Assembly: GCA_016206675.1 (NCBI GenBank)
Contig: JACQRD010000083.1
Location: forward strand, 1-24,800
Source: Candidatus Omnitrophota bacterium
Lineage (GTDB): Bacteria; Omnitrophota; Gorgyraeia; Aquiviventales; Aquiviventaceae
DNA: 24,800 nucleotides
Reading direction: 5' to 3'
The notes under the pieces are model-generated. The model made no database searches and had not been told where the DNA came from. It was given only the letters and a program-made list of their open reading frames with translations. Below, one piece after another: positions 7,527 to 14,926 of the stretch (positions are counted from its first letter, which is position 1; each line of letters opens with the position of its first letter). The position numbers and the translations under genes are program-made.

Positions 7527-7555
7527 ACGATAACAGGGTCGGACGACACTGTCAA
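7527..7555 (-). promoter_or_regulatory. Sigma70-type promoter for tRNA-Pro and the hom operon
   Basis: On the minus strand a perfect -35 box TTGACA (7550-7555) is followed after exactly 17 bases by TATCGT (7527-7532, four of six matches to TATAAT). Transcription would start near 7520, about 48 bases before the tRNA. It lies just after the stop codon of the DUF2207 gene. No other promoter this close to consensus was noticed in the window. Confidence 0.65.
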
Positions 7556-7564
7556 GACGACGGG

Positions 7565-9283
7565 CTACCACGCGCCTCCGCCCCCGCCGCCCCCGCCGCC
7601 GCCGCCGGACGAGCCGCCGCCGAAGCCGCTGCCACCCCAGGAGCTGGAGGACCCCTGGGAGCGAGGCGTGGCGGCGAAGGATTGCCCCATCGAAGAAGTG
7701 GCGCGGTCCAGGTCATGGCTGAAACGCCGTGCGGAGAAATGGTCCCACTCTCCCGCGTACCAGGACGGCGGCTGAGTGTAGAGCCCCTCAAAGGCCTGGG
7801 CCCACTGATCGGCTACCCCGAACGCCAAGGCGTACGGCAGGCAGCGCTCAAACAGGCTGGGATCATTCATGCGGCGGATGCGGTCCTGGTCGGTGCGGCG
7901 CAAGAACTCCAGAAACCCTCCCAGCCGATTCGTCGCCTGGGCTCCTTTGAGCGTCCGTCGGGGCATAAGCTGCCCGAACAACCCCACCACCAGCGCGGAG
8001 AGGACGCTGACGATCACCGTGCCGGCCGAGACGCTTCCGACACGAGCCTTCAGCGCCAACAGCCCCGCGAAGATCACCGCGCCCGCGACGGCCCCTGCCC
8101 CGAGATACCTCACGCGAATCGTCTCCGGATTGCCGCCAAACAACCCAGCGGTCACGAGCCCGGCGTAAATCTGTTTCCGGATTTCCGACAGCCGCTCGTA
8201 AAACACGTACTTCAACTCGGACAGCTCCACCGCCTCGTTGTCCCCGAAGACGCCCCGAAGCAGTGTTCGCTCGTGTGGTTTGAGCGACGCATCGCCCTGC
8301 CAGGACTTCAGGCGCACGAACCGGTAATCCGCCCCTAGGCCAAAGCGCCCTGGGCGTTGCGGCTCAATCCGCAGGTAGCCGCGCACGGCCAGATCGATGA
8401 CCGTCGAGGTGATGTCGCGCAGATGGACCCGCTCATCGACCAGCGCGCCGGCTTCAGCGGGCGTGAGGCCTTCCGGTGCTTCATACTGCACCACCTGGGC
8501 GACGGGGTGACGGGGATCCCGGCCGCGACGCCACCAGAGCCCCCACATCATCAGGAGGAGCGCCAGCGGAATGGCGTAGATCCAATTATCCTGCAGCCAC
8601 CAGGCGGCGACTTGCCACCGGCTCGGCGGATGCACCGCGCCCTTCGCCCACCCGACCACGGCCGTCAGCCCCTCATAGGGCCCCAGCGCCTGCGGCGGCT
8701 CCACAACCACCTGCGTGCCAACCCGCTGCAGCTGGCGCAGCTGCTCGGTCGAACCGTAGCCGCCGATGAAGCCCACCGCGCGCAGATCTCGCGCCGACGA
8801 CGGCAGGCTGATGGCCGCGCGCACATGCCGAATCGGCACCGCCCACTCATTGCCGGTGAGGTTCCAGTAACATTCGTCATGATCCGGGAAGAAGCGCACC
8901 GCCCCGCGCTGCACCGTGTAGGCGATCCGATACGTTTGGAGTCCGGTCACGGTCGCGCTCGGGTCGCCGATGCGGATGCGGTGGTAGCGGCCGGCGGATT
9001 CCAGGCGAACGGGTCCTCCGCCGACGTCGTCGACCGTCAACCGCAAGGTGAAGCGCTGGCCGGCCCGGTCGGTGTACTGAATGGGGATGTCCCGGTAGAG
9101 GCCGTGGCGGGATTCGCCGCCGAAGTCGGCAACGATGGTTTCGGTCACACTCGCGGTGGCGTCCTCATGCACCACCACCTGGATGTTGAAGTCGGCAATG
9201 TCCCACGCGCCGGCGGCGCGCGGGCCGGCCACGGCGGCTAGGAGCAGTCCGAAGAAGACACCGGGAGGCTTGAATCGACTCAC
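7565..9283 (-). CDS. DUF2207-family membrane protein, partner of LemA
   Basis: 572 residues. A signal peptide (about 1-26, with a hydrophobic core FFGLLLAAVAG) precedes an extracytoplasmic beta-rich domain that starts WDIADFNIQVVVHEDATAS, the hallmark of DUF2207. A membrane segment lies near 234-251 (IYAIPLALLLMMWGLWW), and two more lie around residues 390-440. The C-terminus is glycine-serine rich and ends in a run of about eleven glycines then AW, encoded by a GGC-rich tract at 7570-7615; such tails are common in this family. The start is GTG 9283, overlapping the lemA stop by four bases (GTGA). LemA and DUF2207 genes are often paired; the biochemical role is unknown. No clear terminator is seen before the promoter downstream. 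Confidence 0.85.
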   Translation of the reverse strand: MSRFKPPGVFFGLLLAAVAGPRAAGAWDIADFNIQVVVHEDATASVTETIVADFGGESRHGLYRDIPIQYTDRAGQRFTLRLTVDDVGGGPVRLESAGRYHRIRIGDPSATVTGLQTYRIAYTVQRGAVRFFPDHDECYWNLTGNEWAVPIRHVRAAISLPSSARDLRAVGFIGGYGSTEQLRQLQRVGTQVVVEPPQALGPYEGLTAVVGWAKGAVHPPSRWQVAAWWLQDNWIYAIPLALLLMMWGLWWRRGRDPRHPVAQVVQYEAPEGLTPAEAGALVDERVHLRDITSTVIDLAVRGYLRIEPQRPGRFGLGADYRFVRLKSWQGDASLKPHERTLLRGVFGDNEAVELSELKYVFYERLSEIRKQIYAGLVTAGLFGGNPETIRVRYLGAGAVAGAVIFAGLLALKARVGSVSAGTVIVSVLSALVVGLFGQLMPRRTLKGAQATNRLGGFLEFLRRTDQDRIRRMNDPSLFERCLPYALAFGVADQWAQAFEGLYTQPPSWYAGEWDHFSARRFSHDLDRATSSMGQSFAATPRSQGSSSSWGGSGFGGGSSGGGGGGGGGGGAW

Positions 9284-9837
9284 GAGAAGGACACCTTGGG
9301 CGTCTTCGCTTCTTCCGCCGAGTCGAGCTGGAAGAATTCCTTGGGCGTAAACCCGCCGGCCTGCGCAATCAGTCGATCCGGCAGGACGCTGAGTTTCGTG
9401 TTGTAGTCCCGCACGACCGCGTTGTAGTAGCGCCGCGCGCCCTGCAGCGTTTCTTCCACCTGAGTGAGCGACTGCTGCAGGCCCATGAAGTTTTCATTGG
9501 CGCGCAGCTGCGGGTAATTTTCCGCCACGGCAAACAGGCTCTTGAGCGTGCCGGCCAGCGCCCCTTCCGCCTGCGCTTTCTCTCCCGGACCGGCGGCCTG
9601 CATGGCGCGCGAGCGGGCCTCGGTGACCTGCGCGAAGACCTTCTGTTCGTGCGCCGCGTAGCCTTTGACCGTCTCGATGACGTTCGGGATCAGGTCGTAG
9701 CGCCGCTTCAGCTGCACGTCGATGTCGGACCACGCCCCGTCGGCCCGCACGCGCAATCCGATCAATCCGTTGTACGTCGCCAGCGTCCACACCAACAACG
9801 CAGCCAGCACTCCAAGCACGATCACTAGCGGCAACAT
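9280..9837 (-). CDS. lemA: LemA family protein
   Basis: 185 residues with one N-terminal membrane anchor (about 3-22, VIVLGVLAALLVWTLATYNGL) followed by the helical LemA domain. The family signature YNGLIGLRVRADGAWSDIDV leads into VQLKRRYDLIPNVIETVKGY, then NYPQLRANENFMGLQ and YYNAVVRDYN. It probably stands with its N-terminus outside and acts near the membrane; molecular function is not established for the family. ATG 9837 has the strongest Shine-Dalgarno sequence noticed in the window, AGAGGAGGAG ending three bases upstream. It lies 19 bases after nth and is coupled by overlap to the DUF2207 gene. Confidence 0.94.
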   Translation of the reverse strand: MLPLVIVLGVLAALLVWTLATYNGLIGLRVRADGAWSDIDVQLKRRYDLIPNVIETVKGYAAHEQKVFAQVTEARSRAMQAAGPGEKAQAEGALAGTLKSLFAVAENYPQLRANENFMGLQQSLTQVEETLQGARRYYNAVVRDYNTKLSVLPDRLIAQAGGFTPKEFFQLDSAEEAKTPKVSFS

Positions 9838-9856
9838 GGCTCCTCCTCTGCTGCGT

Positions 9857-10507
9857 TCATCGTGAACGCGTCACGCCAACCTTGGCACAGGCCTGTTCGA
9901 CCGGACAGCGGCTGCACCAGGGGGATGTCGGGTGGCAGAGATGCTGTCCGAATGCCACGAGCAGGTCATTGTACCTCTGCCAGTATCGTCGGGGAAGCGT
10001 CTTGCGCAGCGCCATCTCGGTCTGCTCCGGCGTCTTGGTCCGCACGTAGCCCCACCGGTTGCTGATGCGGTGCACGTGCGTGTCGACGCAGATGCCGTCC
10101 TTGCGAAACGCCAGCGTGACGACGAGGTTGGCCGTCTTGCGGCCGACGCCCTTGATGGTCAGCAGCGCGTCCAGGTCATCCGGCACGCAGCCGCCGAAGC
10201 GCCCCAGCAGATCGCGGCAGACGGCGCGCACCGTCCTGGCTTTGGTGCGATAGAAGCCGACCGGGAAGATCGCGCGCTCGATCGCGCGCGGCGACAGCCT
10301 CAGCATGGCCTGCGGGGTACGGGCCAGCCGGAAGAGCCGTTCGGAGGCGCCCCGCGTCGTCTCGTCCTTGGTGCGCAGGCTCAAGAGGCAGCTGATGAGC
10401 GTCGTAAACGGATCGCGCTTGTAGCGCCCGACCACGGGCTCGGGCCATCGGCGAACCAGCCGTTGCAGCGTGCGGATCGCGCCGGCAATCGTTCGGTTGC
10501 TGACCAT
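9857..10507 (-). CDS. nth: Endonuclease III (DNA glycosylase/AP lyase)
   Basis: Base-excision repair enzyme that removes oxidised pyrimidines and cleaves at abasic sites. 216 residues. A helix-hairpin-helix TIKGVGRKTANLV (117-129) contains the catalytic Lys124, and VDTHVHRI holds the catalytic Asp142. The [4Fe-4S] cluster loop is complete: Cys191, Cys198, Cys201 and Cys207 with spacing C-x6-C-x2-C-x5-C. The SLRTKDETT segment (43-51) resembles thermophile and archaeal-like members more than E. coli. It sits in the same direction between trpC and lemA without an evident functional link. No clear ribosome binding site precedes ATG 10507. Confidence 0.95.
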   Translation of the reverse strand: MVSNRTIAGAIRTLQRLVRRWPEPVVGRYKRDPFTTLISCLLSLRTKDETTRGASERLFRLARTPQAMLRLSPRAIERAIFPVGFYRTKARTVRAVCRDLLGRFGGCVPDDLDALLTIKGVGRKTANLVVTLAFRKDGICVDTHVHRISNRWGYVRTKTPEQTEMALRKTLPRRYWQRYNDLLVAFGQHLCHPTSPWCSRCPVEQACAKVGVTRSR

Positions 10508-10555
10508 CAGGATATCTGCAGAACAACGAGAGAAGGTCGGTCAACGGCAGAGGAG

Positions 10556-11335
10556 CTACCAGGTGCCGGCGAAGAGTTCCTTGACCTTCGCCTTGGGATC
10601 CGGCGCGATCATGAGGGCCTCGCCGATGAGCACGGCATGGACGCCGAGCGCCTTCATGCGCTTGATATCGTCGGGCGCACTGAGGCCGCTCTCCGCGACG
10701 AGGAGCTTGCCGGAGGGCACCTTCGGCACGAGCTGTTCCGTCACGGTCGGATCGATCTTGAACGTTTTCAGATCCCGATGGTTGATGCCGATCACGTGCG
10801 CGCCCACGCCGAGAGCGACGCGCAGCTCGCCCTCCGTGTGCACTTCCACCATCGGCTCGATGCCCAGCTTGTCCGCCACTTGCATGCACGCGGAGAGCAC
10901 TCCTTCCTCGAGAATCCGCACGATCAGCAAGACAGCATCCGCCTGGTGGGCGGCCGCCTCGTAGACCTGGTAGGGATCGACAATGAAGTCTTTGCGCAGC
11001 ACGGGCACGCTGGTGAACGCCTTAACGTCTTTGAGAATATCGAGCGAGCCGCCAAAATACGCCTCATCCGTCAGCACCGAGAGCGCAGATGCCCCCGCCT
11101 CCTCCATCTCCTGCCCAAGCCGCACCGGATCAAACCGCTCCCGGAGCATGCCCTTGGAGGGCGATTTGCGCTTCAGCTCGGCGATCAGCGACAGCTTCCC
11201 TGACGTCTTGAGCGCGTGACGCAGGCTGCGCTCCCCTTGGTAGCGCGCCACCTGGGCCTTCAAATCCTCCAGCGGCATCACCCCCTTGGCCTGCTCCACC
11301 TCCAATTGTTTCGTCCTGACGATATCATCCAGCAT
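10556..11335 (-). CDS. trpC: Indole-3-glycerol phosphate synthase
   Basis: Cyclises carboxyphenylamino-deoxyribulose phosphate to indole-3-glycerol phosphate in tryptophan synthesis. 259 residues, a monofunctional TIM barrel. Family segments are IAELKRKSPSKG (catalytic lysine region, 51-62), LSVLTDEAYFGGSL (85-98), VLRKDFIVDPYQVYEA (112-127), GINHRDLKTFKID and VAESGLSAPDDI. It overlaps trpD by 11 bases and ends the trp run; no trpF, trpB or trpA follows, because nth comes next. Confidence 0.96.
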   Translation of the reverse strand: MLDDIVRTKQLEVEQAKGVMPLEDLKAQVARYQGERSLRHALKTSGKLSLIAELKRKSPSKGMLRERFDPVRLGQEMEEAGASALSVLTDEAYFGGSLDILKDVKAFTSVPVLRKDFIVDPYQVYEAAAHQADAVLLIVRILEEGVLSACMQVADKLGIEPMVEVHTEGELRVALGVGAHVIGINHRDLKTFKIDPTVTEQLVPKVPSGKLLVAESGLSAPDDIKRMKALGVHAVLIGEALMIAPDPKAKVKELFAGTW

Positions 11336-12326
11336 GGCTCAACTCCTTGACGCGCTCCAACAGCTTCAGGGCCCGCCCGGCCGCCAGCGCCTCGTGGGCC
11401 TTGCCAACACCTTCCGGAATCGTGGCAGCTTGGTCCGCCACGTAGATGGCGCAGCCGGCGTTGGCCACAATGATATCATGCGCCGCCCCGGCCGCACCGG
11501 TGAGCGCCTCATGGGCCATCATGACGTTGCGGGCCACGTCCGCGCCGCGCAAATCGGCCAGCCGGGCCTGCGGCAGCCCGAGCGATTCCGGCGTTAGGCG
11601 CAGCGGCGCGATGCGGCCCTGGCGCACTTCCAGCGCCTGCGTCGCTGCGGTGGTCGTCACCTCATCCAGGCCATCGGCCCCATGCACCACCAACCCGTGG
11701 CGGATGCCTAACTGCAGCAGCGCTTCCGCCATCGGGCGCAGCAGGCGCGCCTCCGAGACGCCCACCAACTGGAAGGTCAGCGGGCAGGGGTTCGCCAAGG
11801 GACCAATCAGATTGAAGATCGTCCGGATGCCCAGCGCCTTGCGGATCGAGGCGACCTGCTTCATGGCCGGATGAAACGCCGGCGCAAAACAGAAGCCGAA
11901 GCCGGCTTCCTCGATGCAGCGGGCCACCTGCGCCGGCGAGGCCTGAAGATTCACTCCTAATCCCTCGAGCAGATCCGCACTGCCGCAGCGGCTGGAAGCG
12001 GCGCGGTTGCCATGCTTGGCCACCCGCACCCCCGCCGCCGCCGCCGCAAACCCTGCCAGCGTGGAGACGTTGATGGTGCCCTGCTTGTCGCCGCCGGTGC
12101 CGCAGGTGTCACACAGCTCGTAGGCCTGCGAGAGGGGCACGCGCACCGCATGGCGCCGCAACACGGCCACCGCCGCGGCCAGCTCGTCGGCGGTCTCCCC
12201 TCGGCGCGCCAGGGTGGAGAGAAAATCTCGCATGAGCTCCTCGGAGGCGTGGCCGGCCATGATGGCCTCCATGACGCGCTCCATCGCTTCTGACGTCAGC
12301 GGCTGCTCGAACGATGCCACGGTCAT
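11325..12326 (-). CDS. trpD: Anthranilate phosphoribosyltransferase
   Basis: Transfers phosphoribosyl from PRPP to anthranilate. 333 residues from ATG 12326. The PRPP loop CGTGGDKQGTINVST (75-89) and KHGNRAASSRCGSAD (104-118) are intact. ATG 12326 is chosen over a codon 12 bases upstream because it overlaps the trpG stop in an ATGA, with GAGGTG upstream as ribosome binding site. Trp genes here are tightly coupled E-G-D-C. Confidence 0.96.
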   Translation of the reverse strand: MTVASFEQPLTSEAMERVMEAIMAGHASEELMRDFLSTLARRGETADELAAAVAVLRRHAVRVPLSQAYELCDTCGTGGDKQGTINVSTLAGFAAAAAGVRVAKHGNRAASSRCGSADLLEGLGVNLQASPAQVARCIEEAGFGFCFAPAFHPAMKQVASIRKALGIRTIFNLIGPLANPCPLTFQLVGVSEARLLRPMAEALLQLGIRHGLVVHGADGLDEVTTTAATQALEVRQGRIAPLRLTPESLGLPQARLADLRGADVARNVMMAHEALTGAAGAAHDIIVANAGCAIYVADQAATIPEGVGKAHEALAAGRALKLLERVKELSHAG

Positions 12327-12907
12327 CGGCGGCGGCACCTCGCGGCAAGCGCCAGGAAGTTCTTCAACAGATCCTTTCCCGATGAGGTCAGGATGGACTC
12401 GGGATGGAACTGCACCCCGTAGACCGGAAACCGCCGATGCTGCAGCCCCATGATCTCGCGCTCATCCGTCCAGGCCGTGACCTGCAGCGCGTCAGGCAGC
12501 GTCTCCCGCTTCACGATGAGCGAATGGTAGCGGGTCGCCTGAAACGGGTTCGGCAGCCGGCGGAAGACGCCGGCGCTGTCGTGGTGGATCTGCGACACCT
12601 TGCCGTGCATGGGCCGCGTGGCCCGCACGATCTCGCCGCCGAAGACCTCGCCGATGCACTGATGGCCCAAGCACACCCCCAGAATCGGCACGGTGGCACC
12701 GAAGGTCTGGATCAGCTCATTGGAAATACCCGCGTCCGAGGGCCGGCCGGGCCCTGGCGAGATCACGATGCTGGAGGGCCGCAGGCGCCTGACGCCCTGA
12801 ATCGTCACGGCGTCGTTGCGCTTCACCACCAGTTTCTCGCCCAGCTCGCCCAGATACTGGACGAGGTTGTAGGTGAAGGAGTCGTAATTATCGACCATCA
12901 AAATCAT
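12323..12907 (-). CDS. trpG: Anthranilate synthase component II (glutamine amidotransferase)
   Basis: Supplies ammonia from glutamine to TrpE. 194 residues, class I amidotransferase: DNYDSFTYNLVQYLGELG start, SPGPGRPSDAG (50-60), nucleophile Cys79 in GVCLGHQ, and the His-Glu pair in QFHPES near residue 170. It could also serve aminodeoxychorismate synthase, as is common for this subunit. The start ATG 12907 lies inside the 3' end of trpE; the ribosome binding site GAGAGGG is placed directly after the last unit of the octanucleotide array at 12922-12969. Confidence 0.96.
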   Translation of the reverse strand: MILMVDNYDSFTYNLVQYLGELGEKLVVKRNDAVTIQGVRRLRPSSIVISPGPGRPSDAGISNELIQTFGATVPILGVCLGHQCIGEVFGGEIVRATRPMHGKVSQIHHDSAGVFRRLPNPFQATRYHSLIVKRETLPDALQVTAWTDEREIMGLQHRRFPVYGVQFHPESILTSSGKDLLKNFLALAARCRRR

Positions 12908-14498
12908 GAAGAGCGCCCTCTCGTGACCTCGTGACCTCGTGACCTCGTGACCTCGTGACCTCGTGGCTCCGACTTGACGAAGTCACGGAGTGACGAGGTG
13001 ACGGGGTCACGAACTTGCGCTCGGCAACGTCGATCGCCTGCAGCATGCCGCGCGCCTTGTTCACCGTCTCCTGGTATTCGCGCGCCGGCTGGGAATCCGC
13101 CACGATGCCGGCGCCGGCCTGCACGTAGGCCCGGCCATCCTTCACCAGAATCGTGCGGATGGTAATACAGGTGTCGAGATTGCCGGAGTAGCTAAGGTAG
13201 CCCACCGCCCCGGCATACGTGCCGCGCTCGCAGCGCTCCTGCTCCGCGATGATTTCCATGGCGCGCACCTTGGGCGCTCCGGCGACCGTGCCCGCCGGAA
13301 ACGTCGCGCGCAGCGCGTCCAGCGCGGTCTTGCCTGGCCGCAGCCGGCCCGTGACCCCGCTGACCAAATGCAGCACGTGCGAGTACTTTTCGACCACCAT
13401 CAATTCCGGTGTTTTGACCGATCCGGTCACGGCCACCCGCCCGAGGTCGTTGCGCCCGAGATCGACCAGCATCAGATGCTCCGCGCGCTCCTTCACGCTG
13501 GTGCGCAACTGATGGATGAGCCGCTCCTCCTCCCGCGCATCGCCGCCCCGGGGGCGGGTGCCGGCAATGGGGCGCGTCTCCAGCCGGCCATCCTCGCACC
13601 GCACGAGCATCTCAGGCGACGCACCCACCAGGACGAGCGACCCGAAGCGAAGGAAGAACATATAGGGCGAGGGATTGAGCGAGCGCAGCACACGGTAGAC
13701 ATCAAAGGGCTGGCAGCCCAGGGGCCGCTCGAAGCGCTGTGAGAGCACCACCTGGATGATATCGCCGGCGCGGATGTACTCTTTCGCCTTCGCCACCATG
13801 CGCGTAAACTGCGCGCGCGTCGTATTCGATCCGGTGGCGGCCCTGCGCGCGGCCGCAGGACGGCGCACCCGGGGCAGCGGCCCGCGCAGCCGCGCAGCCA
13901 TGGCCTGGATCTCCTTCACCGCTGCTCGATATGCGGCGGCGGCGCTGCGGCCTTCCACGTGCGCCGGTGCCACCAAGAACAATTTATGCTGGGCATGGTC
14001 GAAGATGGCCATGGCGCCCGTGAGCATGAGCATCACATCCGGCACGCGCAGGTCATCCACCTGGTGCGCGGGCAGCCGCTCGAGGAAGCGGACCACGTTG
14101 TAGCCCAGGTAGCCCACCAGCCCACCGCAGAAGCGCGGCAGCCCCGGCACCGGCACGAAGCGGAACGCCCGCATCAGCCGCTGCGCTTCCGCCAGCGGGT
14201 CATCCGCAACTTCGTAGCGCCGCAGAGATGGCGAGCGCCCTTCGCGGAAGGTCGACACCTCCAGATGCCGCCCGGCGCTGGTGAGGAGCATGCGCGGCCG
14301 GCTGCCGAGGAAGGAGTAGCGCGCCAGCTTCTCGCTGCCCTCGACGGATTCCAAGAGATAGCTGAACCGCCCGTCGTCAAGCTTGAGAAAGGCCGTCACC
14401 GGCGTTTCCAAATCGGCCAGCAGCTCGCCGTAGACGGGGATCACGTTGCCCTGCCGGGCCAGCGCCATGAATTCCTTTAAGGTCGGACGAATTTCCAT
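12888..14498 (-). CDS. trpE: Anthranilate synthase component I
   Basis: Converts chorismate to anthranilate with TrpG. 536 residues from ATG 14498; a TTG at 14507 overlapping the hisI stop (TTGA) is an alternative. The N-terminal domain carries the LLES element (48-51) linked to tryptophan feedback inhibition. The C-terminal chorismate-binding domain carries ATFPAGTVAGAPKVRAMEII and the GAVGYLSYSGNLDTCITIRT segment. The family normally ends near AIDVAERKF; about 40 further residues (VTPSPRHSVTSSS through a doubled HEVTRSR) are encoded by the octanucleotide array and overlap the first 20 bases of trpG. The tail therefore looks acquired from the repeat. Confidence 0.95.
   Translation of the reverse strand: MEIRPTLKEFMALARQGNVIPVYGELLADLETPVTAFLKLDDGRFSYLLESVEGSEKLARYSFLGSRPRMLLTSAGRHLEVSTFREGRSPSLRRYEVADDPLAEAQRLMRAFRFVPVPGLPRFCGGLVGYLGYNVVRFLERLPAHQVDDLRVPDVMLMLTGAMAIFDHAQHKLFLVAPAHVEGRSAAAAYRAAVKEIQAMAARLRGPLPRVRRPAAARRAATGSNTTRAQFTRMVAKAKEYIRAGDIIQVVLSQRFERPLGCQPFDVYRVLRSLNPSPYMFFLRFGSLVLVGASPEMLVRCEDGRLETRPIAGTRPRGGDAREEERLIHQLRTSVKERAEHLMLVDLGRNDLGRVAVTGSVKTPELMVVEKYSHVLHLVSGVTGRLRPGKTALDALRATFPAGTVAGAPKVRAMEIIAEQERCERGTYAGAVGYLSYSGNLDTCITIRTILVKDGRAYVQAGAGIVADSQPAREYQETVNKARGMLQAIDVAERKFVTPSPRHSVTSSSRSHEVTRSRGHEVTRSREGALHDFDGR
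12922..13010. repeat. Octanucleotide word array, inverted pair (trpE 3' end)
   Basis: Left arm 12922-12969 is five exact copies of CGTGACCT plus CGTGGCTC. Right arm 12979-13010 is four 8-nt units (GAAGTCAC, GGAGTGAC, GAGGTGAC, GGGGTCAC). GTGAC and GTCAC alternate, giving a partly palindromic structure. It is translated as the last residues of TrpE and ends just upstream of the trpG ribosome binding site. Confidence 0.88.
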
Positions 14499-14503
14499 GC
14501 GGG

Positions 14504-14926
14504 TCAATACACCGTGGACGGATCAAAGACGCGCTCGCCGACCGTCTCCACCGCGCCCTGCTTCGACAGGCGGCGGAAATAGCAGGTGAAGTACCCCGCG
14601 TGGCAGGCGGCGACGTGCTGCTGGATGAGGAAGACCATCGACTTCCCATCGCAGTCGATCAGCACCTGCTTGATGAGCTGGATGTGCCCGGAGGTCTGCC
14701 CTTTCTGCATCAGCTGCTTCTGCGACCGGCGGAAGAGATGGACCGTGCCGGTCGCCAGGCTCTTCTTCAGCGCCTCTTGGTTGAGATAGCAGAGGGTGAG
14801 CACCTGTTTGGAGGCCTCATCCTGGATGACCGTGGGCATCAGACCCCGTTTATCGAATCGAAGCACCTTCATCAAGACGCGATAAGCGGATTGCGGATTG
14901 CGGATTGCGGATTGCGGAATTTTCAT
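14504..14926 (-). CDS. hisI: Phosphoribosyl-AMP cyclohydrolase
   Basis: Opens the adenine ring of phosphoribosyl-AMP in histidine synthesis. 140 residues from ATG 14926, which overlaps the hisF stop (ATGA). The second ATG at 14872 (MKVLRF) matches the family start better, and the 18 residues between them are encoded by the heptanucleotide array at 14886-14920. Family segments are QTSGHIQLIKQV, IDCDGKSM and ACHAGYFTCYFRR. Cysteines for the zinc site are present. The usual D-x-D-x-D metal motif reads D-C-D-G-K, so the third aspartate is missing. No HisE domain is fused, so hisE must be elsewhere. Confidence 0.92.
   Translation of the reverse strand: MKIPQSAIRNPQSAYRVLMKVLRFDKRGLMPTVIQDEASKQVLTLCYLNQEALKKSLATGTVHLFRRSQKQLMQKGQTSGHIQLIKQVLIDCDGKSMVFLIQQHVAACHAGYFTCYFRRLSKQGAVETVGERVFDPSTVY
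14886..14920. repeat. Heptanucleotide word array (hisF-hisI junction)
   Basis: Five units: GCGGATT four times, then GCGGAAT. It is a single direct array without an inverted partner. On the sense strand it lies between two ATGAA sequences (start codons at 14926 and 14872), as if an ATGA stop/start junction had been duplicated around it. Confidence 0.85.

Noticed and set aside
7374..7571. Upstream extension of hom through the tRNA gene
   Set aside because: The frame is open only by chance across the tRNA; the tRNA fold is complete and hom has a good ribosome binding site at ATG 7373.
7570..7626. GCC/GGC microsatellite at the 3' end of the DUF2207 gene as a novel repeat
   Set aside because: It encodes the glycine-rich tail commonly found in DUF2207 proteins.
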